Positions 1 to 11,400 of a DNA stretch of 64,000 nt are shown here, one piece after another; the first letter of the stretch is position 1; each line of letters begins with the position of its first letter. The stretch comes from Symsagittifera roscoffensis (Eukaryota; Xenacoelomorpha; Acoela; Convolutidae): assembly GCF_963678635.1 (NCBI RefSeq), contig NC_087063.1, forward strand, positions 10,448,386 through 10,512,385, read 5' to 3'. The translations under genes and the position numbers were made by a program. The notes beneath the pieces are model-generated. The model did not search any database. It was not told the origin of the DNA and saw only the letters and a list, made by a program, of their open reading frames with translations.

Positions 1-255
1 CATTCCCTCATGGAATGAAATTAAAACATTACACCCAAAATTAACGCCTCTTGCAACCTCTAGTAAGCTAGCAACAGCCAAGGATCAACATTAGTAAATT
101 ATGGAAAAGTTCAATTATTCCTCCTCCCCACAAGAACAATGGAGCAAAATAAAATTCTAAACAAACCATTTAAACAAGTATTTCATATCACTGATATTAA
201 ATAAAATATCATTGGCATACAATATATCTCGAAATATATACCAACAATCAACATC

Positions 256-746
256 TTGAATAGTAAAATACTAATCAAAGATAAGTACACAAAAACAAAA
301 AATACAGCTCTAACATTTTTTCAAAGATTAAATAAACAACCACCATTCTTTTCAAAATTTTACCCAATTTATAACCAACAACGGAAACACCTGAAACCAC
401 TATCAGGAAATATATATAACATTTCAATAAAACAAGTTCACAAATATGATAAAAGTCAAAATAAACAACAACTCTTATGTCAGACTTTGAGTTTAAACCT
501 ATCCATAAGTTTTTCAAAATCACGATTTCATCTATAAAATATTTGAAAAATACAAATTCAGACATCATTTCGTTACATGTATATAACAATACACCGTATC
601 AAGTAACATTACCCTTAGGACTTTTAGGATATTGCGAAACAAACGCTACAATATCACCCGTACATGAACAAGCATATCGCGTGAATAATATACTCCAATT
701 ATTAGATATTTGTCAATCCACAATTCTTAACGAAGAACTATCATAA
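256..746 (+). pseudogene. Retroelement pol fragment (protease-to-RT linker)
   Basis: Two overlapping frames (256-537 and 477-746) encode a linker-like sequence with the motif TLPLGLLGYCE, followed by a segment ending QSTILNEEL. As I recall, this pattern lies between protease and RT in one env-bearing Ty3/gypsy clade. The change of frame within the overlap indicates a frameshift. No aspartic-protease active site (DTG/DSG) could be located, so the protease may be upstream of or within the unreadable first 250 bases. Assignment rests on similarity recalled from the family and on position directly before RT. Confidence 0.5.
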
Positions 747-859
747 ATAATATAATAAGTAATGAAAAAACAAATACAGATTATTTCACAAAAACCCCAT
801 ATTTCAAACCTACATTCAACATAACCAACTATACATAAGATCAACAGAAGTTTTTAACA

Positions 860-3104
860 ATGTTTAACTTCCAACATTCACAAATAAAACAAGACGAGTT
901 TGATAAGTTAGCCAAACAGCTAATAAAATATTCTCAGTCTATGCAACATCAAAATTTGATGTTGGGAAAATCAGTTCATCACTACATCTCCCGTTAAAAC
1001 CTGACGCAGTTTTCAAAAAACAAAGAGCTAGTAAAGTACCAATTCATTTACACGACAAAGTAAATAGATTACTCGATATTTTAGAGCAATACAAAATTAT
1101 CTCACCAGTAAACAAAGAAGAACAACCAAAAGGTAACACATTTATTAACCCTGTTATCATCCTAGCCAAAGGAGAATCATTAAAAACAGTTTAGACGCTA
1201 GATATCTCAATTCACTAATAGACGAATCAAAATGCAATTGGCCTATTGAACCAATACAAGTTATTTTAACAAAAATGAACGGAAAATACTTTACAACCGC
1301 AGATATGAATAGTGCATACAATCAAATGCCACTAGATGAACAATCACGACGTTTAAAACAATTTGTTATTGGAAATCAACAATATGAATTCAACCGCCTA
1401 TTCATAGGACCAGCAGCATTTTCAGCTTTTATGAGCAAAGTTTTTAGACCACTAATACTTCAGAAAAACGCAATCACCTGTTTAGACGATGTTTTTATGC
1501 AATCACAGACAAAAGAAGAAATGTTTATAGTTTTAGAATACTATCATAAAATACTTCAGAATGAAAATCTGAAGGCCGCCCCCGATAAATCACACTTCTT
1601 TTTAACGCGAGTTAAATTTTTAGGACATAATAGAGAAAGAAAGACAATCACTCCATTAAAATCACGCATTGATGCTATTCAAAAACTTCAACCAACAACA
1701 AACAAAAAGAAAATCCAAGAAATCCTTGCAATGTTAAATTTCTTAAGCAAATACGTTTATAAAATGCAATTATATTTAAGACCATTCTATAATATCCTCA
1801 GACAACAAAATAATTTTGAATGGAATACTGAACATCAAACACGATTTGAAGAAATTAAAAAACTTTTAACTGAACAAATTTCAAACACAATTCCAAATCC
1901 AAATCATTCATTCTATGCAATGTGCGATGCTTCAAATTTTGGCATCGGCGCAGCATTACCACAATCACACAATGATACAAATAAAATGAACCTTATATCA
2001 GCAAATTCCCGATTATTCACTCAAGCAGAGCTACGATTCTCAACTCTAATGAGAGAATGTACAGCTATAATTTATACGTTTACAGAATATGAATTTCTGA
2101 TACTTGGATCAAAACATCCAACAGTTCTATTCACAGATCCTAAACCAATCATTTTTCTCTTTACACAGAAGTCAAATCCAAACCACCGAGTTTATAGATT
2201 TCAATTAATTCTAATGAAATTTCCAAACTTACATATAGTCTAGACAGCAGGAAAGAATCTTGCATTACCAGATACATTAAGTCGAAATACACCACCTGAA
2301 TTACTTACACGAAAAACTACAGTTGAAATACCCAAAAATATAAAATTTTACCTGGCAGAAAACGAAACATCACCCCGACTAGAATGCAAATATGCAGTAA
2401 AAACTGACATTGAACAATCACAGATAAATAACTTGCAACACTTCCCGCTTTACTTAGATTGCCAAAATAACCACTACGAAGTTGATCTACTTGGAACATC
2501 AACTTTCAAACCAATTCCATACTCATAATGGATAAAAAATAACACCCAACAAAAACGAATAAAACACCACTCGCATAAAAAAGACTTTTTTCCGTTAATT
2601 GAAAAAAAAAATTTGACTGATAAAATAAAGTTATCAGGACCACAAACAAATGATTCAAAATACACAATAAATCAAATTTTTGACCTCCATGACCCACTTG
2701 ACACAATTCCATTATCTAAATTAGAAATTGAAAACATTTTTCTCTCCCCAACAGATAAAATTACAATTAATACCTTAAAACAGTATCAAAATCTTGACCC
2801 AGTAATTAGACAACTAAAATCATGGCACAAATACAAAACTAAGCCCGTAAAAGCAGATACAACAATTTTAGGAAATAAAACATTCCTCCGATATTTCCGA
2901 AAAATTAATAATACAACAATTAATGAAAACACAGACCTTCTAGAATATCAATTATTTGATTCTACAGTTCCCTGTCTCCCTTTAAGTATGATTCTAATAG
3001 CTTTTAATATTTCACATACACAAAACATTAAAGGACACTCTGGATCAGAGAAAACATATTCAAATTTCATACAACATTTTTATTTCCCAAATGCACCAAT
3101 TTAG
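860..3104 (+). pseudogene. Reverse transcriptase-RNase H region of the gypsy-type element, broken
   Basis: The RT starts in the region 860-1,270, which needs several frame changes. It then continues in one frame from 1,275. RT landmarks include an LDDVF catalytic motif near 1,481-1,495 (YxDD family, with C in place of the usual aromatic residue before LDD) and a KFLGH motif near 1,612-1,627. RNase H begins around MCDASNFGIGAAL near 1,920, which carries the first catalytic Asp. In the same frame a TAG at 2,241-2,243 interrupts just before the conserved TAGKNLALPDTLSR tether motif, a TAA follows at 2,526-2,528, and another TAG at 3,102-3,104. Between these stops the frame is otherwise open, so decay is mainly by point mutation. 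The product would copy element RNA into DNA in a cytoplasmic particle. Confidence 0.85.
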
Positions 3105-4403
3105 ATAAAAAGTACTATGCAATGACTGTATAGTATGTCAACTAAATAAACCTTATCCAAATCAAAAACAAATAGCACAAAAACAAGATTTTAAAGGACA
3201 AAGTTTATATTTTAACCATCGTATTTCATTCGATACAAAAGGACCAATTTCACCATCATCTGAAGGTAACTCCTACATTATGGTAATTGTTGACGCATTT
3301 ACACATTATGTAGCACTTAACCCAGTACCACATTGTAACGCTTATTACGCTTACACAACATTTTATGAACACTGGATAGCCAAATTCGGATTACACGAAA
3401 TTTTAGTTACTTTTCGTTACCCGTTCACTACAAGAATATCTTAGATGTATCATAAATGGAAATCATACAAGATACAACGAATGGTCAGCAGATCTAAAAT
3501 TATTTCCCTTAGCATATAATTCACAAATTACGACAACTCTAGGAATGTCACCATATGAAATGGTTTTTAATCAAAAGCCCCGTAAACCAATTATGTTTAC
3601 AGCAAACTCTCATAAAAATGCACAAGGTCATTGTCAACCGAATAAAGACTCAATTTGTTATAACCTACCTTTACACACACATGATGAAGATCATTTTCAT
3701 CACCCACAAATCCTTAAATTAGCCTTCGGTACACACACCGAATGGATTTTAATTAGAGATAAAAAATCACAACAAAATTTATCAAAAAGTAACAAAAAAT
3801 ATGTTACAAAGACAAAACATTAACGAACAAATAAATTCACGCTTTACACCAGCCTCCGATTTAAAAATTGGAACATTTGTCTTAATACCAAAATTTAATA
3901 CTCAAAAAGGAATTTCTAAAAATTTACAACCCCTTCGTAAAATACCATACCAAATAACTGCCAAACCCACTGACGTAACATATAAAATCACCGATTCAGA
4001 CCAAAAAGAAATTGTTCAACACAGAAACAATCTATTGCCTTACTACCCGAAAGAATACGCACTACGCGAACTAACTCAATTATATTCTTTCACAGGTTTA
4101 AATGTTATTCAAAATCACCCACATACGGAAAATGAAATAAATACACAAAAAGACATTCACCCTAAAAAACAAAATAAAAAATCAACTACAACCAAAAACA
4201 ATACAAAAAAGCTAGATCAAAATATACCTCAAAGAGAAAGAAAAAATAGAAGAATGGTAGAAAACATTATACCCCAAAAACAAGTCGAGAAATCAGAACA
4301 TAGAGAGTCATCACGACTTAGAATTCAACCACGTAAAAACTACAAAACATTCATCCCACAATCTAAAATTTTAAAGAAAGTCGAATTTCAAAAACAGCTT
4401 TAA
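3105..4403 (+). pseudogene. Integrase of the gypsy-type element, broken
   Basis: An HHCC-type zinc-binding region straddles the junction with the previous feature: the two His lie before 3,060 and the CxxC (CNDCIVC) near 3,117-3,137 in a shifted frame. The DDE core starts around 3,210 (RISFDTKGP, first Asp) and includes a VDAFTHY motif near 3,290, the usual context of this core. The frame fails near 3,440, and the segment that should carry the second Asp is damaged. Frames at 3,545-3,823 and 3,801-4,403 encode the C-terminal part, with a GTFVLIPKF SH3-like motif and a Lys/Arg-rich tail ending at 4,403. It should act in insertion of element DNA. The frame changes rule out a functional protein. 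Confidence 0.8.
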
Positions 4404-5226
4404 ATTTAAAATTTAATACTATTTACACCTCTGAAATATTTTGAACTTTCATTTTTCTAAATAACATGCTGACAAACACGCAGCGATTCTAATTCAAAAT
4501 TAACCAATAGGATTCATTCAATCCGTCGCCTTCTATAACTCTAACACAAACCAATTAGACGAAAGATATTAAACTCCAGGTATAGCTATAACTATAATTT
4601 TACAACCTCCAGGTCAAATTAAGCAAACCACTCAAACTTGACAACTAAAATAAATACCACCATAATATCATAACCCTCCTTTATCTAATAACGCAAAGAT
4701 CAACAATACTTTCCCAATTCAGTCCTCAAAAACCCCTCAAACAAAAATGTTAAATTAGCCTAAAGTACAAGTACGACCATATTAAATTAGCCTAAAGTAC
4801 AAAATTCTCAAAAACACCCCAGATCACCTGACAAATAAAAATAAAGTAAAAGAAGACCTCCCGAACACCATTAAAATTCGCCCCCAACAACGTTTCACAA
4901 AACCCAACCCACATGTCAAAAAACCAATAAATAATTCGACCACACTTGAAAATTGCCCCAAACAACAAAAAATATTCGACCAAGAAGCCATTTTTTAAAT
5001 GCTCTTCTCTCGACCAGTCAACATAATTTTCAACATTTTCATAAACTTTTTAACAAAACTTAAACTTTTATTCATATTTCTCTTTGATACTTTTGAAGCT
5101 TTTGTAATAATCTTAATCATTTTTTGCAATATTTTTTAAATTTTCTACTCCTAATTTGAAATATATCTCCAACTTTCACAAGCCATTGACCATATTCACA
5201 GGTACGAAAACCCAAAATTTATTTAA
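4404..5226. other. Non-coding spacer of the left retroelement
   Basis: No supported gene was seen in this 0.8-kb A+T-rich stretch. It holds a 20-bp direct repeat (taaattagcctaaagtacaa) at about 4,751 and 4,783, 33 bp apart. It separates pol from the next ORF and may contain signals for a subgenomic RNA, but none could be proved. Confidence 0.4.
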
Positions 5227-5415
5227 ATGATACGAACCATTTTTAGTAGAAAAGATATTTTTTTACTATTTGTAATTTTTATAACATTTTTATCATCCCT
5301 CATATTGACAATATGCAAATGTATAAAGAAGGCAATCATAACATTCGCCTTAGCAACAATCCTTTTAATTATTTTTCTAGAAGAATACTACAATAAACAT
5401 AAATTTTTCCACTAA
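5227..5415 (+). CDS. Small two-segment hydrophobic ORF in the retroelement
   Basis: This 62-residue ORF starts at ATG 5,227. After a short basic N-terminus (MIRTIFSRKD) come two hydrophobic stretches at about residues 11-29 and 35-50, separated by a Cys/Lys-containing loop (CKCIKK). This suggests a small membrane protein or a signal/anchor exon. It lies directly upstream of an open P/S/T-rich region in another frame. Function is unknown. It could be the N-terminal signal-anchor of a surface protein encoded further downstream, or a chance ORF. Confidence 0.35.
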   Translation: MIRTIFSRKDIFLLFVIFITFLSSLILTICKCIKKAIITFALATILLIIFLEEYYNKHKFFH

Positions 5416-6489
5416 AAAGAAATCAATCAAAAAACCCTCAAAAATTGCTAACCAACAATCACACAGTCAGTCTTCACCGACAACATCCCAAGAAAACCCG
5501 ACACCACCTACAACTACCCAAAACCCCCAAACATCGACACGAATTTCTTTCCAAGATAATCCATATACTTTTGAAGAACGACACGCTAGCTTATCTGAAC
5601 CACTAGAACCAGTTCAGCGACAGGCACCTCTAAGTGAACCAACACAACTTGTACCCAACACTACCACAAGAAATAAGTAGAATACGAAATATTAATCAAA
5701 ACCAAAATACAGTTGAAATAAATAGACAAATTATACATCCACGACGAAATAGAAATTTTCAAACCCCCCGAGTTCATTTTGATATACCCCAATCCCCATC
5801 ACCAAGTACTCCGGAAAACCCAATTAGCATAACCGGAAATTCCTACACTTCTTTCACAACGTAGCACCTCAAGTCTACCCTCAGATTACTTAGGTTCAAC
5901 ACCAACATCTGAACAAATACGAGAAAATCCCTTTAACCCCCCAAACCAAACATCACGACTGCCATATTGGAGAACAAAATCATTCACACAAGGTGAACCA
6001 AATTTAATAAATGATCCAATTGATATTTCTACAGATACAACAACATCATCATCACTACCAGAAACATTATCACTACCGTCAACACCATCAATAAACCAGA
6101 TTTCACCGACGCCTTTCCCTTTAAATTTCCCAAATAACCTCGACGCTAGATATCGAGAATAATCATCAACAAATATCCCTTTAAGATTAGACTGGAACAC
6201 ATTCACAGCACCCCCACCATTATTTGGACAACACCCAGAAAGTAACCGACTCCACAACTGGGCACTCCATAGACTACAATATAGACAAGATATCCACGAA
6301 GATATTCGTGACCTTAACATCAAAATACTCCAACAAAATAGTCTACAATTAAAATCTGAAATCACGGTTAAACTAAACAACATTGCTCAACATCCTTACC
6401 CATTAAACCCACCAAATATAACAGCTCAATCGCTACCACCACCATTTATAACAACTAATACCCATACAACGGCGCACACGGAAGATTAA
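5416..6489 (+). pseudogene. Pro/Ser/Thr-rich reading frames between pol and the envelope-like ORF
   Basis: Successive open plus-strand frames (about 5,416-5,680, 5,634-5,864 and 5,865-6,489) encode low-complexity sequence rich in P, S, T, N and Q, followed by a more structured stretch near 6,230-6,400 with helix-like content. Frame changes near 5,640-5,680 and 5,865, and a stop near 6,161, show decay or splicing. No domain was recognised. Position suggests either a disordered stem of the surface protein or a separate accessory protein. This is inference from composition and context only. Confidence 0.35.
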
Positions 6490-8245
6490 CTTATGACATA
6501 CACGATAAGCACTGGATACCACACATTGGTATAAATAATCCATCAAACTGCAAAGCAGACACAAAAAATAAAGGATATCAAGAAATAATGTTTTTCGATT
6601 GGAAAATACAACTCGAAAAAATACAACTCACACGAGATTTATCTGACAATACAATGATCTATCAAGGAATTAGACTACCTTGTAAAAACGATCAAGGTTA
6701 TTGTGATCCTACAACACGGACACAAGCAACAATTGTTTGGTTTCCCGAAGATACATGTACCACATTTCAAGTAGCAAAAATACACGCTCGAATGATAAAA
6801 TTTCACGAAAAATATTTTATACAATCAATTCCATATGAACAATAAATCCATCACGAAAACAAAGTACTGATTTTCGAAACATCCATAATATAGAAAATAA
6901 ATTAACACGTTTTCAAATATATCAAGAAACAGAAATCGCATGCAAATACAGAAATCCACTTCACAAAACACAGTATTCTGAAATATTAGTTGAATACGAA
7001 AAAGGTTTCGACATGACCACTGGAAAAATAAAAATTGACCCTTATGCCACAGGTCATCCTCTACACGAAGGAACATCATATATACCAGTAAACTTTCAAA
7101 AAAGTAATGGTCAACCTGGTGGACACCTAAAGCCACATGACACTAGAAGCACACGTTTACAAGAACTATCACTAATGAATAATTCTTATTTTGGTAATAT
7201 CCACTATGATATCCACTTAGATATGAAGTTAGACTACACGATTAGTCGAATTTTTTTTCAAGAAATGTCACTCACCGAATTAGGAACATTTCATCAACTA
7301 TGCGAATTAGAAAGGACACAAATCCTACAGTCACTTGCACTAGCAGTATTAAAAATACCCTATGCAGGATATTTATTATCAGGAAATAGATCAAATTTTC
7401 TAGACTACGAAGGAAACATTTTATGGTTTTATACTTGTATCAAAAAAGTATCACCACTATATGTTTTTGAAGATAAAAGATGCTATAAAAGAATCCCTAT
7501 CTTTTATAAAAATAAAGTACATTTTGTTGACACACTTTCAAGACGAACTTATTTTTGGGATACCGCAGTCCCATGTGGATCAGAAAATAGCCACAAAGTA
7601 GTACAATTGAACCCTGATGAAGATAAATATTATCTTTTTACCCCATACCCCACGTTAATGCAATCACTCAAAAAATTTTCACCCGAAAGCATTACAGCTA
7701 TTGCTCGAAACCCAAATATCGATTTACAATCAATTGGAATTTATTCAAAATCCGATATCCAACATCACATTAGAACACAACAATTCCAGGAATTATTAAC
7801 ACAAATGGACACTATACAAAGACAATCAATTGACCAAAACTTACGCAAACTTGCCGAAGCCGCAGGATTTGCAGATATCTATACACAAGATTATAGCGGA
7901 TATTTTAAAGACATTAAAGACTATATATATCTAAACGGTGAAAAATACAGACCACAAGATATTTCACCTATAAATATTTTTAGCTTTGTTACATTAAACG
8001 AAATTCTTGATTTTCTAGGATGGCCCTATTACATCTTAGAAAAATTAACTATCTTATACGCAATGTTTAACTTTATAGGATTTCTTTTTTCACTTTTAAA
8101 AGGAATCTATAATACATGCGCTATACACACACAAGTAAATAGACAAGCAAGTGTAGCACATATACTGTTTGCAGGATTTTTTGGAATTTTTTCATCTTCA
8201 ATAAACAAAATACTTCTAGATGCACAAATAAAAGAAAGAATATAA
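6490..8245 (+). pseudogene. env-like: Envelope-like glycoprotein ORF of the gypsy-type element, frameshifted
   Basis: An upstream frame (open to TAA 6,843-6,845) encodes a Cys-containing ectodomain-like segment with the motif IVWFPEDTC. The frame then shifts, and from about 6,845 to 8,245 a long open frame continues, with its first ATG at 7,013 (410 residues from there). This second part has further cysteines, a probable membrane span at about residues 345-365 counted from that ATG, and a second hydrophobic patch at about 381-396 close to the C-terminus. Position after integrase, cysteines and a late membrane anchor are what one expects of an envelope gene acquired by a gypsy-type element. 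I cannot assign the viral source family. The frameshift means this copy is broken. Confidence 0.55.
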
Positions 8246-8321
8246 CACAAAAATATCCGCAAGCAAAAACACTTACGACGAAGAACACAATAATATAGAG
8301 ATAACACCTACCGCACCACAG

Positions 8322-8956
8322 TTGCCACCCCTACCACATAACCATTCAATATCATTAGTTCCCCGTAATTTCCGAAACCTAGCGATAACACACAATCCAA
8401 ATTTTAGACCAAACATATCACAAAGTCCCATACAACATATAATGACACATCATTCACAAGATGATGATACATATGAACAAATTATCGAACAACCCCATAC
8501 CACCGCTTTTCAGTCTCAAAATAATAATTTTTTTAGCCCAAGATGAGCCGACAACTTGGATCCCTACACCGCTCAAATTCCCATCCAACCAACCTCAACA
8601 CTCCAATTACAATAATTCCACTTTTTGCTTTCCCGCCACCCGATTTCCCAACTAGTATTATAACATTAAGCATGATTTCAGACACTAATTCAGATATTTC
8701 AGTTTTATACTCCATTTCACAACTTAATAACCCTAATATAGAAACCCCTGACGAATTTGAAGACTCCGAACCATCTCCATCCAATAATTTTCAAACCAAC
8801 TCCTCAGTTTTTTCAAAACCCCCTTTTCAACCAATCCCACCAAATAACCCACTCCCGTCCGTTTCTACCCCCTCTTATGCTTCACAAGTAACTTCTAACC
8901 TACTCTTCATTTCATTCAGACCGATTATCCAATTCTCCAGATATTCCCCTGGATAA
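8322..8956 (+). pseudogene. Pro/Asn/Ser-rich ORF fragments after the envelope-like gene
   Basis: Two overlapping plus-strand frames (8,322-8,546 and 8,543-8,956) encode P/N/S/H-rich low-complexity protein. The second has a hydrophobic, Pro-containing stretch (IIPLFAFPPPDF) near its start. No family recognised. They lie between the envelope-like ORF and the next long frame, overlap the latter at 8,899-8,956, and may be its disordered N-terminal part separated by frameshifts. Confidence 0.3.
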
Positions 8957-10134
8957 TCTCCCAAGAACTCGATAATTTTATCACCCTACAACAACAACTA
9001 TTACACCCTAACACCCTCACTATAAATCAGATTTCCTCCACAATAGAATGCTCAAACCCACCTTCTCCTACACCCTCTTCAGCTTATACTGCCTCATTAG
9101 CACAATTATTCACATCCACCGAATCATCAAATAGCACTAACCGAGCTTATCGCACTTTTAAAAGAAAATTCCCAAACCATCCATTCCCGACCAAACCAGG
9201 AACAGCCTGTGAATATATTAATCATCCACACCACACCAACACGAAAGTTTTCCTAGCAATCACCCTACCTTCATTTCCACAATATACTTTAAACACCCCT
9301 CACGACACTAACGACACACGTAGTTTTGTAGATGAACATGTTTTAATGCCTACACTTCATTGGACAACATATTATCATTTTACTAATCCCCTTTGCCTAC
9401 CGTTATCTAATACTCATAACGATATAGAAAGGAATAAAGATATGCTATATCGACTCACCACACCACTAACACATAGACAATTTACTCATATAGGATATAA
9501 AAAATCACTAAAAACATTCACTGCACCCCGAGCTAACGAATTTACAATAGAACATTACGATCATAACATCGTCCGAACTAACCAAGATCAATTTTTAGAT
9601 GACGACCGCTTCGCTAACCCACAACTAACAGAAAAATTCTTCATCAAAACACCATATGTATTCACACTCAATATATTTGATCGAAAATATGATCACATCA
9701 TTTCTGAAGCACTAACTGACATGCAAGCTTACGAAAGTTTTAAAGAAAAATTTCAATTATTTTCACCAACCTTCCACTTCCTTGCACCACATGAACGCGA
9801 TTTGCACTGCTCACACGACATTATGTTACGCACTAAACAAACTCACACATATACATATTATCGCTTCATACAAAATCATTTTGATCTACACACTCCATCA
9901 AGACAACCACACCACCGTTTTCAGTTTCTTAACTCGAAGTACACTTCAAAATTTTTTCTAAATTTCACATATTGCATCAAAGATACTAACCTCCACGGCA
10001 TCCTCCGCAATTATGACCCAATAACTCAAATGTATATATTTTGTCCCATCACGAAGACCTTTAATGTTGAAGAATCCAGACCCTTCCTTATCCCACATGA
10101 ATTTATCCAACCTATAGAAATCCCTATATTATAA
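8899..10134 (+). CDS. Unknown accessory ORF at the 3' end of the retroelement
   Basis: The frame is open from 8,899 to the TAA ending at 10,134 (about 411 codons). The first in-frame ATG is at 9,346, giving 262 residues. The product is rich in His, Phe, Tyr and Thr, for example HHRFQF and YTYYRF. It has few cysteines, no evident membrane span after the ATG and no motif I recognise. The open frame upstream of the ATG reads like protein, so the true start is probably upstream by frameshift or splicing. It shares the G-poor plus-strand composition of the element, which argues that it belongs to the element rather than the host. Function unknown. Confidence 0.4.
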   Translation, partial: PTLHFIQTDYPILQIFPWIISQELDNFITLQQQLLHPNTLTINQISSTIECSNPPSPTPSSAYTASLAQLFTSTESSNSTNRAYRTFKRKFPNHPFPTKPGTACEYINHPHHTNTKVFLAITLPSFPQYTLNTPHDTNDTRSFVDEHVLMPTLHWTTYYHFTNPLCLPLSNTHNDIERNKDMLYRLTTPLTHRQFTHIGYKKSLKTFTAPRANEFTIEHYDHNIVRTNQDQFLDDDRFANPQLTEKFFIKTPYVFTLNIFDRKYDHIISEALTDMQAYESFKEKFQLFSPTFHFLAPHERDLHCSHDIMLRTKQTHTYTYYRFIQNHFDLHTPSRQPHHRFQFLNSKYTSKFFLNFTYCIKDTNLHGILRNYDPITQMYIFCPITKTFNVEESRPFLIPHEFIQPIEIPIL

Positions 10135-10182
10135 TTCATCCATAATACTAAATACAATCACAAAATATATAATCTCATTTAA

Positions 10183-10356
10183 AACACACCTTATGAGTTT
10201 GCAGTTGGCACCGAAGAACTAAAAACTATTAAAGCACTTCAATTGCTTTGGCCACTGCTTCAAACTAAAAACATCATTCGCATAGTAGCAAAATTACTAA
10301 CAAATTCCGACATGATACACGACATCTTCCCCCACGGTTTTTTCCCCGACGACTAA
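10183..10356 (+). CDS. Short open frame ending next to an intron-like segment
   Basis: After a TAA, 57 codons are open up to TAA 10,354-10,356. There is no ATG near the start. The translated sequence looks protein-like: an amphipathic helix-like part (KALQLLWPLL) and an acidic end (FFPDD). It may be the 3' exon of a spliced element protein. Four bases after its stop lies a perfect donor site. Unknown function. Confidence 0.3.
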   Translation, partial: NTPYEFAVGTEELKTIKALQLLWPLLQTKNIIRIVAKLLTNSDMIHDIFPHGFFPDD

Positions 10357-10359
10357 CAG

Positions 10360-10436
10360 GTAAGTATAAATTATACATATTCTTCACTAACAAATTTAAA
10401 TTAATACTAACCATTCTTTACTCATGTTTCTTTTAG
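10360..10436 (+). other. Candidate 77-bp spliceosomal intron near the retroelement 3' end
   Basis: The sequence CAG/GTAAGT gives an optimal donor at 10,360. TACTAAC at 10,405-10,411 is a perfect branch-point consensus. TTTCTTTTAG gives a strong acceptor ending at 10,436, 25 bases after the branch point. The upstream ORF stops at 10,356, so the intron would lie in a 3' untranslated region or be used from another frame. Confidence 0.55.
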
Positions 10437-10468
10437 ATTATTAGTCTTCATCCCACGATCATCTGCAA

Positions 10469-10504
10469 AAAAAAAACAGAAAAGAAAAAGAAAAAATAAA
10501 ACTT
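10469..10504 (+). other. Candidate polypurine tract / 3' LTR start
   Basis: A run of A/G, broken by a single C and one T near its end, is followed by TGTTAAAATTC. This is the layout of a plus-strand primer abutting an LTR beginning with TG. Without the 5' LTR in the window the boundary cannot be confirmed. Confidence 0.35.
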
Positions 10505-11284
10505 GTTAAAATTCTTCTAAACTTTATTAATATTTTGCACTAGATAAATATCATAAAATTCATACCAATGTAGTATTTTAATTTATAAATTGTTTTTCCA
10601 AAAGCAGTAAATTTCATTATGATGAAAATTTGTAACTTAACTTTCCCCCAAAACTAGCAGTAAAATTAAATTTCTATGTAGTAAATTGATAAAATGAAAA
10701 TGCAGTACTAACCTTTTGATATTTTCATTCACTAGCACAGGAATTCTATCCAAACTCGCACAGCTCGCCCACGAAGAATTGTTTAAATAATGAATTTCAG
10801 TTTCAAGTTTTCACAATCAACAACTCTAACACACGATAACAAGTTTCAAACTTTCCTTTAACCCGGTTGGAAAGGAATTATATACTAAACCAAGCTAACC
10901 AACGCAGCTTACTAAACACCACAAATCATAAAATAACAGCATGACTAAGAAAAGAAAACCAACGGTACCCAAACCGGATGAACCCAGTTTAAAACTGGAT
11001 AATTTATTCTTTTGAAGACTATTATAAAGTCGGTTATAACTCAGTATGCCCTGGTTTGGTTTGCCTCGAACATAAAAACGGCAGAAATATACATAATTTT
11101 CAAATTGTCGCTGACCGCCGCCGAATTGGAACAAATTTTATATTTCAAGGGTTTCGTTATGAAAGAAGCAAAAAAAGCGTCGTCTAATTCAGTTTAATTG
11201 AAGGGCAATTGCTTCTTTTTAAAAATTGACTTTCGTCTAATTTTGTTTTCGGTCTTTCGCTCACGAGTTTTTTCACTCATTTGG
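10505..11284. other. A+T-rich non-coding stretch, possible 3' LTR of the left element
   Basis: No gene supported. If the preceding purine tract is a PPT, the first few hundred bases would be the 3' LTR. There is no second copy in the window to define its end. Confidence 0.3.
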
Positions 11285-11400
11285 TTCTTCGCGCATGAGA
11301 ATAGCCCCCATGTATCACATACTGGTGCTACGAGCACGAATCATGGTGGGTTTTGAACCACCGGTCTTTTTCATTAAAAGAAGGCAATGCGCAACTAAAT
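11285..11400 (-). repeat. tRNA-derived SINE head (minus strand)
   Basis: Read on the minus strand, a B-box-like GGTTCAAAACCC (11,348-11,359) is preceded by an A-box-like segment (about 11,383-11,395). It is followed by ACCATGATTCGTGCTCG, which also occurs with one change in the SINE at 29.2 kb. The shared 3' flank shows that the two are copies of one family. Confidence 0.6.

Larger units (their letters stand above)
1..10505 (+). mobile_element. Ty3/gypsy-type LTR retroelement with envelope-like gene, degenerate, left-truncated by the window
   Basis: Plus-strand reading frames follow the order protease/RT linker, reverse transcriptase, RNase H, integrase, an envelope-like ORF and further ORFs. 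RT, RNase H and integrase are recognisable from family motifs, and the integrase tail is rich in basic residues. The frames are broken by at least three in-frame stops and several frameshifts, so the copy cannot encode intact products. The plus strand is strikingly rich in A and C and poor in G throughout, and this bias ends near 10.5 kb. A purine tract near 10.47-10.50 kb followed by TG may mark the start of a 3' LTR. The 5' LTR and gag are not in the window, so LTR identity cannot be tested. It is most probably an errantivirus-like endogenous element. Confidence 0.85.
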
